Shown: positions 44,358-53,921 of the stretch, in pieces
How positions within the stretch are numbered: the first letter of the stretch is position 1
Layout of the letters: each line of letters starts with the position of its first letter
Origin: JBMDXK01 sp048594375
GTDB taxonomy: Bacteria; Pseudomonadota; Alphaproteobacteria; Rhizobiales; Methylopilaceae
Assembly (NCBI GenBank): GCA_048594375.1
Contig: JBMDXK010000034.1
Span: forward strand, 1-64,000
Direction: 5' to 3'
DNA: 64,000 bases
Made by a program: the position numbers and the translations under genes
Notes under the pieces: model-generated
Told to the model about the DNA's origin: nothing
The model's input: only the letters and a program-made list of their open reading frames with translations
Databases searched by the model: none

Positions 44358-45173
44358 ATGACCGCACCACTGGTAACAACGCATTGGCTCAATGACCATT
44401 TAAACGCTCAAAATCTGAAAATTGTTGATGCAAGCTGGTGGCTGCCAACTGCCAACCGTAACGGGTATGACGAGTATCTGAACGCCCACATTCCGGGAGC
44501 GGTTTATTTTGATCTCGAATCCGTTTCGGATCATACCTCCACCCTGCCCCATATGCTGCCTACCCCTGCGCAATTTGCTGAAGCTGTTGGCAAACTTGGC
44601 ATCGCCACCGATGACACGATTGTCGTTTATGATGCTGCGGGGCTGTTTTCAGCGGCGCGGGTCTGGTGGACTTTCACCATCATGGGCGCAACACATGTGT
44701 TTGTACTCAATGGCGGATTGCCCAAATGGCAAGCAGAAAACCGCCCGTTGGAAAGCGGTGCGCCATCACTTGCCCCCGCAGTGTTTGAGCCTGTGTTCCA
44801 TGCCGGTGCTGTAGCCGATTATGATGATGTGGAAGAAGCATCCCACAATGACGATGCCGCTATTGTGGATGCCCGTCCTGCTGCGCGATTCAAAGGCGAA
44901 ACACCAGAACCCCGCGCGGGTGTACGCTCCGGCCACATTCCGAACAGTTTCAATCTCCCTCATGGGCAGATCCTCAATGCGGATGGCACCATGAAAGACC
45001 CCGATATTATCCGGGCTATCTTTGAAGCCGCCGGCGTTAACCTGCAAAAAGATATTATCACCAGTTGCGGCTCCGGCGTTACCGCCGCAGTGCTGACACT
45101 TGGCCTGACAGTGGCAGGGATAAAAAATACCCGACTTTATGATGGCTCATGGTCGGAATGGGGCAGCCGGTAA
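44358..45173 (+). CDS. sseA: 3-mercaptopyruvate sulfurtransferase
   Basis: A 271-residue tandem-rhodanese enzyme that moves sulfur from 3-mercaptopyruvate to thiols or cyanide. The first, inactive rhodanese domain starts TTHWLNDHLNAQNLKIVDASW. The second carries VDARPAARFKGETPEPRAGVRSGHIPNSFNLP and the active-site loop CGSGVTA (C237). That loop is the mercaptopyruvate type rather than the thiosulfate type. An ATG at 44346 is possible; the one at 44358 has TGAGG at good spacing. Confidence 0.93.
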   Translation: MTAPLVTTHWLNDHLNAQNLKIVDASWWLPTANRNGYDEYLNAHIPGAVYFDLESVSDHTSTLPHMLPTPAQFAEAVGKLGIATDDTIVVYDAAGLFSAARVWWTFTIMGATHVFVLNGGLPKWQAENRPLESGAPSLAPAVFEPVFHAGAVADYDDVEEASHNDDAAIVDARPAARFKGETPEPRAGVRSGHIPNSFNLPHGQILNADGTMKDPDIIRAIFEAAGVNLQKDIITSCGSGVTAAVLTLGLTVAGIKNTRLYDGSWSEWGSR

Positions 45174-45257
45174 CGCTGCGGGTTTCCGCTTAATCAACTC
45201 AACGCCTTTTCAAAAATTGCGAAAAGGTAAAGTCATTATAAAGTATGGACTTATAAT

Positions 45258-45286
45258 AAAAACGCATAATCAATTGATTATGCGTT
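45258..45286 (-). terminator. 26-bp perfect palindrome, terminator of the GGDEF gene
   Basis: AACGCATAATCAA and TTGATTATGCGTT (45261-45286) form a perfect palindrome. On the minus strand it is followed by TTTTTATT, fitting the terminator of the diguanylate cyclase gene that ends at 45313. Confidence 0.7.
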
Positions 45287-45312
45287 CGCTACACATGAGA
45301 AAAATCGGCAAT

Positions 45313-46383
45313 TTATACAGGGGTGCTATCCGGCTGCGCCTTGTCGTATTCTGGATCTGTTTCGCAGACAACGCGGTTGCGTCCTGCACGCTTTGCAGCA
45401 TAAAGGCAATTATCCGCGCGCTCAATCAGGCTTTGAGCGGTATCGTCAGGATTAAAACTGGCAACACCCGTCGAGATGGTGACACGGCCCAGGCTTTCTC
45501 CGGTTGAACGCTTGACCAGCTCTTTACGCATTATGGCTTGCCGAATATGATCTGCCACCGTAACCGCAGAACGCAAGGATGTTTCCGGCAAAATAATTGC
45601 AAATTCTTCCCCACCAAAACGCGTTGCAATATCTTGCCCTTTTACATTGTGTTTGATTGCAATTGCCACAAGGCGAAGCACCTGATCGCCTGTGAGATGA
45701 CCAAACTTGTCATTAAAGGATTTAAACTGGTCGATATCCATGACAAGGAGCGAAAATGTTTTTTGTTCCTGACGGGATTCAATAATGATTTTTTCCAACG
45801 TCAGATCAAAATATTTTCTGTTGGAAAGCATTGTCAGGGGATCGGTGAGCGACTCACTGCGGATGGCTTCAATATTTTCTTTCAAGCGCAATATTTCATC
45901 TTTTGAAGAAACAAGCTTGTTTTCTAAATCCTGATTAGCAATGCGCACATCATTGGTTACCACAATCAAAGTATCTACAATATCCTTAATCGGTTCACTT
46001 TGTGGAATATTGCGGATCTCTACAGAAATCCCATCCAGAGAATCGCCATAACCTTTTGTGATGTCTTTTGCAGTATCGATCATGCCCATGACATGACCAA
46101 CCTCATCCAGCACACGCGCGCCGACTTCATCATAACGGGTGGAAAGACGCTGCGGAGACAGATGAATCTCGTACAGCAGTTCAAGCTCTTTGGCTGATAT
46201 TTCCTGACGATGGCCAATTATATCATCAACCGCGCGGTTAAACTCCTTATTAAAGCCAGCCGCATAGGTGTACCAGAATTCGTAATTGCGCGGATTGGCC
46301 ATCTGGTTTGAGGCGCGGATTTTCTCCAAAGCCGCCTTGCCATAGCGAAAGCTGCGCTCAGCGTCATCAAGATCTTCGGTCAT
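45313..46383 (-). CDS. Diguanylate cyclase (GGDEF domain)
   Basis: A 356-residue cytoplasmic protein. Residues 1-175 are helical without a known sensor domain and end in a coiled coil (IANQDLENKLVSSKDEILRLKENIEAI). Residues about 178-345 are a GGDEF domain with DPLTMLSNRKYFD, VMDIDQFKSFND and the active-site GGEEF (257-261), so it should make cyclic di-GMP. The product-inhibition I-site is altered: K248-G-Q-D251 instead of R-x-x-D. The N-terminal pattern (NYEFWYTYAAG) recurs in many alphaproteobacterial cyclases. Confidence 0.92.
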   Translation of the reverse strand: MTEDLDDAERSFRYGKAALEKIRASNQMANPRNYEFWYTYAAGFNKEFNRAVDDIIGHRQEISAKELELLYEIHLSPQRLSTRYDEVGARVLDEVGHVMGMIDTAKDITKGYGDSLDGISVEIRNIPQSEPIKDIVDTLIVVTNDVRIANQDLENKLVSSKDEILRLKENIEAIRSESLTDPLTMLSNRKYFDLTLEKIIIESRQEQKTFSLLVMDIDQFKSFNDKFGHLTGDQVLRLVAIAIKHNVKGQDIATRFGGEEFAIILPETSLRSAVTVADHIRQAIMRKELVKRSTGESLGRVTISTGVASFNPDDTAQSLIERADNCLYAAKRAGRNRVVCETDPEYDKAQPDSTPV

Positions 46384-46486
46384 GGGAATACCCTCTGGAT
46401 AAAACGAAACGCAAAGACACAGCCTTTTAGTAAGTTTAGCGCATTACAAAACTTGTCCTATTTTATTCCAAAAGAATAATATTTCC

Positions 46487-47884
46487 TCAACAAGATGTTC
46501 CTGGAAGGCGGGTTGGACGCAATAAAAACTGTGGAATGAAGTCTCCAAACCCGACAATATCCGGTTCAGTGTTTTCAAAATGCGGTTTTCTGCTGCGTTC
46601 ACGCTTGTTATAGGGTGATGCTTCCGCGCGAGGCGCAGGCACTGCCGCAACGGAATCGGGAATTCTGCTTGCTTCGGGCTGATTCCTTCCCCCTCTTTTG
46701 CGCCCACTACGCTTTTCTTGGCGTGGCCTTTCCTGCGCTGCATCCGCGGTTGGCAAATCGTCCAGAGAACGCTCCCAATTAAATTTTTGGGCGGTCAATC
46801 CTTCAATCGCTTCGATATATTTTAATTCTTCTTTGCTGGACAATGTAAAGGCCGTGCCGTCTCGCCCTGCCCGACCCGTTCTGCCAATGCGATGCACATA
46901 GTCTTCCGCATGGATAGGCACATCAAAATTAAACACATGGCTAACATCCGGCAGATCCAGACCGCGTGCGGCAACATCGGAAGCCACAAGAATATTGGCA
47001 TGTTCAGAACGGAACTGATCCAGCGCAATCATCCGCGCCCGCTGATCCATATCACCATGCAGCGCAACAGCATTAAACCCATGCTTTTCAAGCGAACGTG
47101 CAAGAATGCTCACATCGCGTTTACGGTTGCAGAAAATAATAGCGTTTTTCAAGCTCTCTTCAGAACGCAATAATTCACGCAGAACCTTGCGTTTTTCATA
47201 CGATTCCTTGTGCGTTCCTATGAGCCGCTGGGCAATGGTTTTTGCGGTGCTGGACGGCTTGGAAACTTCCACACGCTCAGGAGAAGAAAGGAACTGGTCG
47301 GCAAGACGCTCAATTTCCGGCGGCATGGTTGCGGAGAAAAACAGTGTCTGGCGCGTGAATGGCAAAAGCTTGCAAATGCGCTCGATGTCCGGAATGAAAC
47401 CCATATCCAGCATACGGTCGGCTTCATCTATAACAAGAATTTCAATGCCCGTCAGCAGCAGTTTTCCGCGCTCGAAATGGTCAAGCAGACGCCCCGGAGT
47501 GGCAATCAACACATCCACTCCGCGGGTAATTTTGACATCCTGATCGCCGAAAGAAAGCCCACCAATTAGTAGCGCCACAGAAAGCTTATGATTGGCGCCA
47601 TATTTAATGAAATTCTGCTCAACCTGTGCGGCCAGTTCGCGGGTTGGTTCAAGAATAAGCGTGCGCGGCATCCGTGCGCGCGCCCGCCCTTGCTCCAGCA
47701 AGGTAATCATCGGGAGGGTAAAAGATGCTGTTTTTCCCGTACCGGTCTGCGCAATTCCCAGAACGTCTTTTCGGCTTAGCACATGGGGAATAGCGGCCTG
47801 CTGAATGGGGGTGGGTTGGGTGTAACCTGCCGCATCAACTGCTGCAACAACTTTCGGGCTCAGACCGAGATCGGAAAAGGACAT
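46487..47884 (-). CDS. rhlE: DEAD-box RNA helicase (RhlE-like)
   Basis: A 465-residue RNA helicase. It starts MSFSDLGLSPKVVAAVDAAGY. The Q motif is GYTQPTPIQQAAIP, followed by AQTGTGKTASFTLP (motif I), DEADRMLDMGF (motif II), FSATMPPEIE (motif III), and HRIGRTGRAGRDG (motif VI). The last 90 residues are basic and disordered (RQEKRSGRKRGGRNQPEAS), as in RhlE-type proteins involved in rRNA and mRNA handling. The 255-base upstream gap to parE holds ATAATCATTATATGG near 48116-48130, resembling the dispersed-element core. Confidence 0.92.
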   Translation of the reverse strand: MSFSDLGLSPKVVAAVDAAGYTQPTPIQQAAIPHVLSRKDVLGIAQTGTGKTASFTLPMITLLEQGRARARMPRTLILEPTRELAAQVEQNFIKYGANHKLSVALLIGGLSFGDQDVKITRGVDVLIATPGRLLDHFERGKLLLTGIEILVIDEADRMLDMGFIPDIERICKLLPFTRQTLFFSATMPPEIERLADQFLSSPERVEVSKPSSTAKTIAQRLIGTHKESYEKRKVLRELLRSEESLKNAIIFCNRKRDVSILARSLEKHGFNAVALHGDMDQRARMIALDQFRSEHANILVASDVAARGLDLPDVSHVFNFDVPIHAEDYVHRIGRTGRAGRDGTAFTLSSKEELKYIEAIEGLTAQKFNWERSLDDLPTADAAQERPRQEKRSGRKRGGRNQPEASRIPDSVAAVPAPRAEASPYNKRERSRKPHFENTEPDIVGFGDFIPQFLLRPTRLPGTSC

Positions 47885-48139
47885 TCAAATCTATCCAGAC
47901 GCTCATTAAGGGTTATAAGGAAAAAACAGGATCAACAAAAAATTGGTTGCTTTACAGTAAGGCTATAAACAAACAAGATATGTGCAAAATATTGTTTTCT
48001 TCAAAAAAGTCAATTCTTCTTCTCGCGGCAATAATTGAAAGCCATAGGAAAGCATTTCGGTTCTTTTCTTTCCAAGCCTGTCTTGCTTTTTTGCTCGCAA
48101 TGTTTATGTCAGCAAAATAATCATTATATGGAAACGCGG

Positions 48140-50173
48140 CTAGAGATCCAGCTCCTGAACAAAAGAAGCGCGATCCTGAATAAACCGGAAACGGGCTTCC
48201 GCTTTGGTTCCCATCAGCTCTTCCACGGTTGTACGGGTACTTTCCTGATCCTCACGGTCAATTTCAACCCGCAGCAAAGTGCGGTTTTTAGGATCCATGG
48301 TTGTTTCACGCAATTGCGATGCCAGCATCTCGCCCAATCCTTTAAACCGCCCAACGTCGATTTTCTTATTGGCGTAAGTGGTTTTCTTCAGCTTTTCCAG
48401 TTCTGCATCATCGCGTGCATAAACCGTTTTATCGCCATGGGTGATGCGGTATAGCGGCGGTACGGCCAGATAAAGATGCCCACGGGCAATCAGTTGCGGC
48501 GTTTCCTGATAGAAAAACGACACCAGAAGCGAGGCTATGTGCGCCCCATCCACATCCGCATCGGTCATAATGATAACACGCTCATAGCGCAGATCATCAT
48601 CATTATAATGGCCACGCGTACTGCACCCCAGAGCCAGTAACAGATCTGCAAGCTGCTGGTTGGACACCAGTTTATCCGCACCCGCACTGACAACATTGAG
48701 GATTTTACCCCGCAGCGGCAACACCGCCTGGGTTGCCCGATTGCGCGCCTGTTTGGCAGAACCACCCGCCGAATCTCCTTCCACAATAAAGAGTTCTGCG
48801 CCCAACGCACCGGCTTGCGTACAGTCGGCCAGTTTGCCGGGAAGGCGCAATTTGCGGGTGGCACTCTTGCGCATGACGTCTCGCGCATCCTTACGGCGCA
48901 TACGCTCCTCGGCGCGCTCGATCACCCGATCCAGCAGTTTTTTTGCCTGTGCCGGAGATGCTGCAAGCCAGAAATCGAACGCATCACGCAGAGTATTATC
49001 AACCAGCCGCGCCGCTTCGGAGGACGACAGCTTTTCTTTGGTTTGCCCTTGAAACTCCGGCTCACGGACAAATACCGAAAGCAGAACCGCGCAACCTGCC
49101 ATCATATCTTCCGCAATAACATCTTTCATTTTCTTGTTGCCAACAAGATCCGCATAAGTGCGCAAGCCACGCAGAAGCATCATGCGCAGACCGTTTTCAT
49201 GGGTGCCGCCATCGGGGGTGGGGATGGTATTGCAATACGATTGCACAAATCCTTCGCCATCCTCCAGCCAGGTGAGCGCCCATTCTACTTTTTCAGGGCC
49301 TTCTCTGGCAGAAATATTGCCGGAAAAAATCGTGTCCGTCAGCGGGGTAGCATCCTGAGTGAGGGTTTCCAGATAGTCTTTGAGGCCGCCGGGAAAACGG
49401 AATGTTTCTTTTTCAGGAATATCCGGATATTGTGTGAGCAATGCTGGCGCGCAAATCCATCGAATTTCAACACCTGCCTGTAAATAGGCTTTTGCGCGCG
49501 CCATGTTGAAAACCCGTTTCGGGTTCAGCCGTGCAGGTTCACCAAAAATCTGAACGTCTGGCTTGAACCGCATCCGCGTGCCGCGACGGTTGTTGATTGC
49601 CCCTGCATCCGTGAGCAGCGTTTGCGCATGGCCGCGTGAATAGGTCTGGCGGTAAAGCCGTTGCCCACGCGCCACTTCCACTTCCAGCTGTTCAGACAGG
49701 GCATTCACCACGGATACACCTACCCCATGCAATCCGCCCGAAGTAGAATAGGCTTTAGAGCCAAATTTCCCACCCGAATGCAGCGTGGTAAGAATAACCT
49801 CAAGAGCCGATTTGTCGGGAAATTTCGGATGCGGATCAATGGGTATGCCGCGTCCGTTATCGGTGACCGCAATAAAACCATCCTCAAACATTTCCACCGC
49901 GATCCAGTTGGCAAAACCGGCGACAGCCTCGTCCATGGCATTGTCAATCACCTCTGCGAACAAATGGTGCATGGCTTTGTCATCGGTGCCGCCAATATAC
50001 ATGCCCGGCCTGCGGCGTACCGGCTCAAGTCCTTCCAGAACCTCAATATCCGCGGCCGTATAGTTTTCCGCTTTCAATCCCAAAGCAGGCATAGGGGCAT
50101 TGCTCTTCAACGCTGCCTTTGTTGCAGGGGGAGAAGTGGAAGTGGAAGAAAAAAGATCATCATCTGAAGCCAT
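48140..50173 (-). CDS. parE: DNA topoisomerase IV subunit B
   Basis: A 677-residue type IIA topoisomerase ATPase subunit, which decatenates daughter chromosomes with ParC. The GHKL ATPase shows YIGGTDDKAMHHLFAEVIDNAMDEAVAG and TDNGRGIPIDPHPKFPDKSALEVILTTLHSGGKF. The TOPRIM domain contains IVEGDSAGGSAKQARNRATQAVLPLRGKILNV and MTDADVDGAHIASLL. The absence of the GyrB C-terminal insert and the length of about 680 favour ParE over GyrB. It runs in the same direction as the suf operon, after a hairpin. Confidence 0.95.
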   Translation of the reverse strand: MASDDDLFSSTSTSPPATKAALKSNAPMPALGLKAENYTAADIEVLEGLEPVRRRPGMYIGGTDDKAMHHLFAEVIDNAMDEAVAGFANWIAVEMFEDGFIAVTDNGRGIPIDPHPKFPDKSALEVILTTLHSGGKFGSKAYSTSGGLHGVGVSVVNALSEQLEVEVARGQRLYRQTYSRGHAQTLLTDAGAINNRRGTRMRFKPDVQIFGEPARLNPKRVFNMARAKAYLQAGVEIRWICAPALLTQYPDIPEKETFRFPGGLKDYLETLTQDATPLTDTIFSGNISAREGPEKVEWALTWLEDGEGFVQSYCNTIPTPDGGTHENGLRMMLLRGLRTYADLVGNKKMKDVIAEDMMAGCAVLLSVFVREPEFQGQTKEKLSSSEAARLVDNTLRDAFDFWLAASPAQAKKLLDRVIERAEERMRRKDARDVMRKSATRKLRLPGKLADCTQAGALGAELFIVEGDSAGGSAKQARNRATQAVLPLRGKILNVVSAGADKLVSNQQLADLLLALGCSTRGHYNDDDLRYERVIIMTDADVDGAHIASLLVSFFYQETPQLIARGHLYLAVPPLYRITHGDKTVYARDDAELEKLKKTTYANKKIDVGRFKGLGEMLASQLRETTMDPKNRTLLRVEIDREDQESTRTTVEELMGTKAEARFRFIQDRASFVQELDL

Positions 50174-50232
50174 AAGGCTATATGTTCCCGATTCGTTTAA
50201 TTATGCAAGCTGGATAACAGAATAATGCCACA

Positions 50233-50260
50233 ATTTACCCGCTGTTTTTTGCGGGTAAAT
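50233..50260. terminator. Hairpin between sufD and parE
   Basis: ATTTACCCGC (50233-50242) and GCGGGTAAAT (50251-50260) pair perfectly. The loop is T-rich on the plus strand, but no T run follows on the minus strand, so termination of the suf operon is likely but not certain. Confidence 0.55.
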
Positions 50261-50282
50261 CATTTTGTAGGTGCGGTGCTGC

Positions 50283-51593
50283 TTAGTTTCTGACTTCGAG
50301 CCAGCGTTTTGCCACAGCGCCAAAGACCGTGCGAATGGATTCGTTTTCGACGTCATCCATCACTTCTTCGACAAAAGCAGATACCAGCATGGCTTCGGCT
50401 TCGGCCTGCGGAATACCGCGTGCTTTGAGATAAAACAGATGATCGTCATTCAACGCACCGCAGGTTGCCCCGTGAGCGCAGACCACATCATCTGCAAAGA
50501 TTTCCAGTTCCGGCTTCAAATCCGCTTCGCAGCCTTCGGTCAGCATCAGCGTATCCGCTTTCATCTGGCCATCAGTTTTCTGGGCATCCTGCCGCACAAT
50601 GATCTTGCCTTGAAACACGGTACGCGCTTCACCGGCCAGCACTGCCTTGAAGCGTTCGCGGCTGTTGCAATGCGCCACAGCGTGATCGACCACCAATGTT
50701 GTATCAAGATGGCGTGAACCGCCAACCATGGTAACACCGTTCAGATCAAGATTGCTGTTTTCACCCGCCATTGTGACAAAAATCTGCTGCCGCGCCAAAG
50801 CGCCGCCACGGGCTACAGCCACAGATTTAAACAGGGCGTTGGCACCAACTTTTGCAGAAAGCGTTGCCAGATGCTGGGTTTGCAAACACTCTGCTTGCAA
50901 TTTAATGGCAGTGACTGTTGCCTGATCCTGAACAATAACTTCTACGTAAGTGTTGTTCTGGTGAGCGCCATTGCCGTGATGGCTTTCAAAGAAAGTGACG
51001 TCAGCACCCTCTTCCGCTACGAGCAAAACACGGTGATAGGCCGCATGGGCGCTGCCATTTTGCACAAATGCAAGATGGATGGGCTGCTCAAGTTTGACGC
51101 CTTTCGCCACGCGGATAACCGCGCCCTGCGTTGCAAAAGCACCGTTGAGCGCCACCAGCGTGTTGCTTGCCGGCGCATGTGTTGCGCCCAGTTCCACAGT
51201 GAGCGGATGATGCCCTGTGAGAGCTTCCGCATAGGGGACAATTTCAAGACCTTGCGGCAAGGCTTGACGGTGTGAAAGCTCTTCCACCAGCGTTCCGTTG
51301 ACGAATACCAGCTTTGCCGCCACATCCTCCACTGCTGGCAACCGTTGGCGCGCATCATCAAGGGCAACGGCATCGGGTTTTCCGGCCAGCGGTTTTACGT
51401 CTTTCATAAAGGCGCGCAGATCCGTGTATTTCCACTCTTCCACGCGGCGGTGCGGCAAGCCGCCCGCTTCAATAAACTGGAACGCCCGTTCACGGGTAGC
51501 CTGATCTCCGGGAAGCTGTTCTTTTACCGTATGAAACTGTTCCACCAGAGCGGCTTCTGCTTCGGTGCGGATGGGTTGGTGCTGTGCGTTCAT
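50283..51593 (-). CDS. sufD: Fe-S cluster assembly protein SufD
   Basis: A 436-residue subunit of the SufBC2D scaffold, the partner of SufB in the beta-helix core. GGLPHRRVEEWKYTDLRAFM is a conserved N-terminal segment. The C-terminal region has DLKPELEIFADDVVCAHGATCGAL, with the conserved core histidine, then FYLKARGIPQAEAEAMLVSAFVEEV. It starts nine bases after sufC. It is the last suf gene here; the sufS, sufE, sufT or sufA genes that often follow are absent. Confidence 0.95.
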   Translation of the reverse strand: MNAQHQPIRTEAEAALVEQFHTVKEQLPGDQATRERAFQFIEAGGLPHRRVEEWKYTDLRAFMKDVKPLAGKPDAVALDDARQRLPAVEDVAAKLVFVNGTLVEELSHRQALPQGLEIVPYAEALTGHHPLTVELGATHAPASNTLVALNGAFATQGAVIRVAKGVKLEQPIHLAFVQNGSAHAAYHRVLLVAEEGADVTFFESHHGNGAHQNNTYVEVIVQDQATVTAIKLQAECLQTQHLATLSAKVGANALFKSVAVARGGALARQQIFVTMAGENSNLDLNGVTMVGGSRHLDTTLVVDHAVAHCNSRERFKAVLAGEARTVFQGKIIVRQDAQKTDGQMKADTLMLTEGCEADLKPELEIFADDVVCAHGATCGALNDDHLFYLKARGIPQAEAEAMLVSAFVEEVMDDVENESIRTVFGAVAKRWLEVRN

Positions 51594-51602
51594 AACCCCT
51601 CC

Positions 51603-52349
51603 TTACGCGGCGTCAATATAATCGGCGTAACCATTGGCTTCCAGCTCCAGCGCCAGTTCTGGCCCGCCTGAGCGCACAATGCGACCCTTCGCCATGATAT
51701 GCACTACATCCGGTTTGATATAGTTGAGCAAACGCTGGTAATGGGTGATGACCACGAAAGAGCGGTCTGGTCCGCGGAGCGCGTTCACGCCTTCGGACAC
51801 TACCTTCAAGGCATCGATATCAAGGCCGGAGTCGGTTTCATCCAAGATGCAGAGTTTGGGTTGCAGCAACGCCATTTGCAGGATTTCGTTGCGTTTTTTC
51901 TCGCCGCCAGAAAAGCCGACGTTCAAAGCACGTTTAAGCATTTCTGGTGTAATTCCAAGATGATCGGCCTTTTCTTTTACAGCGCGCATGAAGTCGGGAG
52001 TGGTCATTTCTGCCTCACCGCGTGCGCGGCGCTGGGCGTTCAGGGCTGCTTTTAAAAAGGTCATGGTGGCAACACCGGGAATTTCCAGCGGGTATTGAAA
52101 CGCCAGAAAAAGGCCATGTGCGGCGCGTTCATCGGCTTCCATATCCAGCAGATTTTCACCATCCAGCAGCGCCTCGCCGCCGGTGACATCATAATCTTCC
52201 TTGCCGGAAAGCACATAAGACAATGTGGATTTGCCAGAACCGTTTGGCCCCATAATCGCATGAACTTCCCCTGCCCCAACTTTCAAATTCAACCCGCGCA
52301 GGATTTCTTTATCATCAATGGAAGCAGAAAGGTCTTTAATCTCAAGCAT
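51603..52349 (-). CDS. sufC: Fe-S cluster assembly ATPase SufC
   Basis: A 248-residue cytoplasmic ABC-type ATPase that drives conformational change in Suf[20 protein letters not shown] is Walker [17 protein letters not shown] the signature, and [19 protein letters not shown]alker B plus the D-loop, the SufC-specific form. It lies between sufB and sufD with gaps of 54 and 9 bases. Confidence 0.97.
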   Translation of the reverse strand: MLEIKDLSASIDDKEILRGLNLKVGAGEVHAIMGPNGSGKSTLSYVLSGKEDYDVTGGEALLDGENLLDMEADERAAHGLFLAFQYPLEIPGVATMTFLKAALNAQRRARGEAEMTTPDFMRAVKEKADHLGITPEMLKRALNVGFSGGEKKRNEILQMALLQPKLCILDETDSGLDIDALKVVSEGVNALRGPDRSFVVITHYQRLLNYIKPDVVHIMAKGRIVRSGGPELALELEANGYADYIDAA

Positions 52350-52403
52350 TGCGCTTAACTCTCAGTTTTAAGATACGTTCAGGTTCATTCAACAAAAAAA
52401 ACG

Positions 52404-53873
52404 TTAGCCCACGCTGCCTTCAAGGCTGACAGCAATAAGCTTTTGTGCCTCTACGGCAAATTCCATGGGCAGATGTTGCAGCACTTCTTTGACAAAGCCG
52501 TTTACAATCAATGCTACGGCTTCTTCCTCATTCAGGCCGCGCTGCATACAGTAGAACAATTGATCCTCGGCAATTTTAGAGGTTGTTGCCTCATGTTCAA
52601 AAACAGCCGTTGAGGTTTTGGATTCAATGTAAGGCACTGTGTGGGCGCCGCATTTATCGCCAATCAGCAAGCTGTCGCAGTTGGTGAAATTGCGGGCGTT
52701 GGTGGCTTTACGGTGCGCGGAAACCTGTCCGCGGTAAGTGTTGTCGGAAAAGCCTGCCGCGATGCCTTTGGAAATGATTTTTGAACGGGTGTCTTTCCCC
52801 AGATGGATCATTTTGGTGCCGGAATCCACCTGCTGATGCCCGTTGGAAATGGCGATGGAGTAAAATTCACCCTGTGAGCCATCCCCGCGCAGAATGCAGC
52901 TTGGGTATTTCCAGGTGATTGCGGAACCTGTCTCGACCTGTGTCCATGAAATTTTGGAGTTTTTACCGCGGCAATCGCCCCGCTTGGTCACGAAGTTGTA
53001 AATACCGCCTTTGCCGTCTTTATCGCCCGGATACCAGTTCTGGACGGTGGAGTATTTGATTTCGGCATTATCCAGCGCAATCAATTCCACAACAGCCGCA
53101 TGGAGCTGGTTTTCATCGCGCATGGGCGCGGTGCAGCCTTCCAGATAGCTGACATAAGAACCTTCATCGGCAATGATGAGCGTGCGCTCGAACTGACCCG
53201 TGTTGCGCTCGTTGATGCGGAAATAGGTGGATAATTCCATCGGGCAGCGCACCCCTTTTGGAATATAAACGAAGGAGCCATCGGAAAACATGGCTGAATT
53301 CAACGTGGCAAAATAATTGTCGGTGACCGGCACCACAGAGCCAAGGTATTTTTTCACCAGTTCCGGATGCTCTCGGATAGCTTCTGAAATGGGGCAGAAA
53401 ATCACGCCGGCTTTTGCCAGCTCTTCTTTGAAAGTGGTGGCAACCGAAACGGAATCAAACACGGCATCCACCGCAACACGGGTTTTCACCCCGGCCAGCA
53501 CTTCCTGTTCACGCAAGGGAATGCCAAGTTTTTTATAGGTTTCCAGAATTTCAGGATCCACGTCATCCAGCGTTTCCGGTGCATTCGCCATGGATTTGGG
53601 GGCGGAATAATAATACAATTCATCGTATTTAATGTCAGGATAATTCACCCGCGACCATGTAGGCTCGCGCATCACAATCCACCGGCGATACGCTTCCAAG
53701 CGCCAGTTGGTCATCCATTCCGGCTCGCCTTTTTTGGCCGAAATATAACGCACCACGTCTTCGGAATGGCCGATTTCAGCCTTTTCACTTTCAATCTCGG
53801 TCACAAAACCATATTTATACTGGTCAACATCAATCTGTTTTACCTGATCGATGGTTTCCTGAACGGCTGCCAT
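52404..53873 (-). CDS. sufB: Fe-S cluster assembly protein SufB
   Basis: A 489-residue scaffold subunit on which clusters are built. Landmarks are [12 protein letters not shown] near the start, the long beta-helix, [39 protein letters not shown], and [35 protein letters not shown] near the end. The ATG at 53873 has a strong GGAGAAGAAG site; the open frame runs nine codons further up. It follows the cysteine desulfurase gene by 48 bases. Confidence 0.97.
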   Translation of the reverse strand: MAAVQETIDQVKQIDVDQYKYGFVTEIESEKAEIGHSEDVVRYISAKKGEPEWMTNWRLEAYRRWIVMREPTWSRVNYPDIKYDELYYYSAPKSMANAPETLDDVDPEILETYKKLGIPLREQEVLAGVKTRVAVDAVFDSVSVATTFKEELAKAGVIFCPISEAIREHPELVKKYLGSVVPVTDNYFATLNSAMFSDGSFVYIPKGVRCPMELSTYFRINERNTGQFERTLIIADEGSYVSYLEGCTAPMRDENQLHAAVVELIALDNAEIKYSTVQNWYPGDKDGKGGIYNFVTKRGDCRGKNSKISWTQVETGSAITWKYPSCILRGDGSQGEFYSIAISNGHQQVDSGTKMIHLGKDTRSKIISKGIAAGFSDNTYRGQVSAHRKATNARNFTNCDSLLIGDKCGAHTVPYIESKTSTAVFEHEATTSKIAEDQLFYCMQRGLNEEEAVALIVNGFVKEVLQHLPMEFAVEAQKLIAVSLEGSVG

Positions 53874-53921
53874 TCTCTTCTTCTCCTCACGCAACGTCAA
53901 GGGTTGCAGGGTTTAACATTT

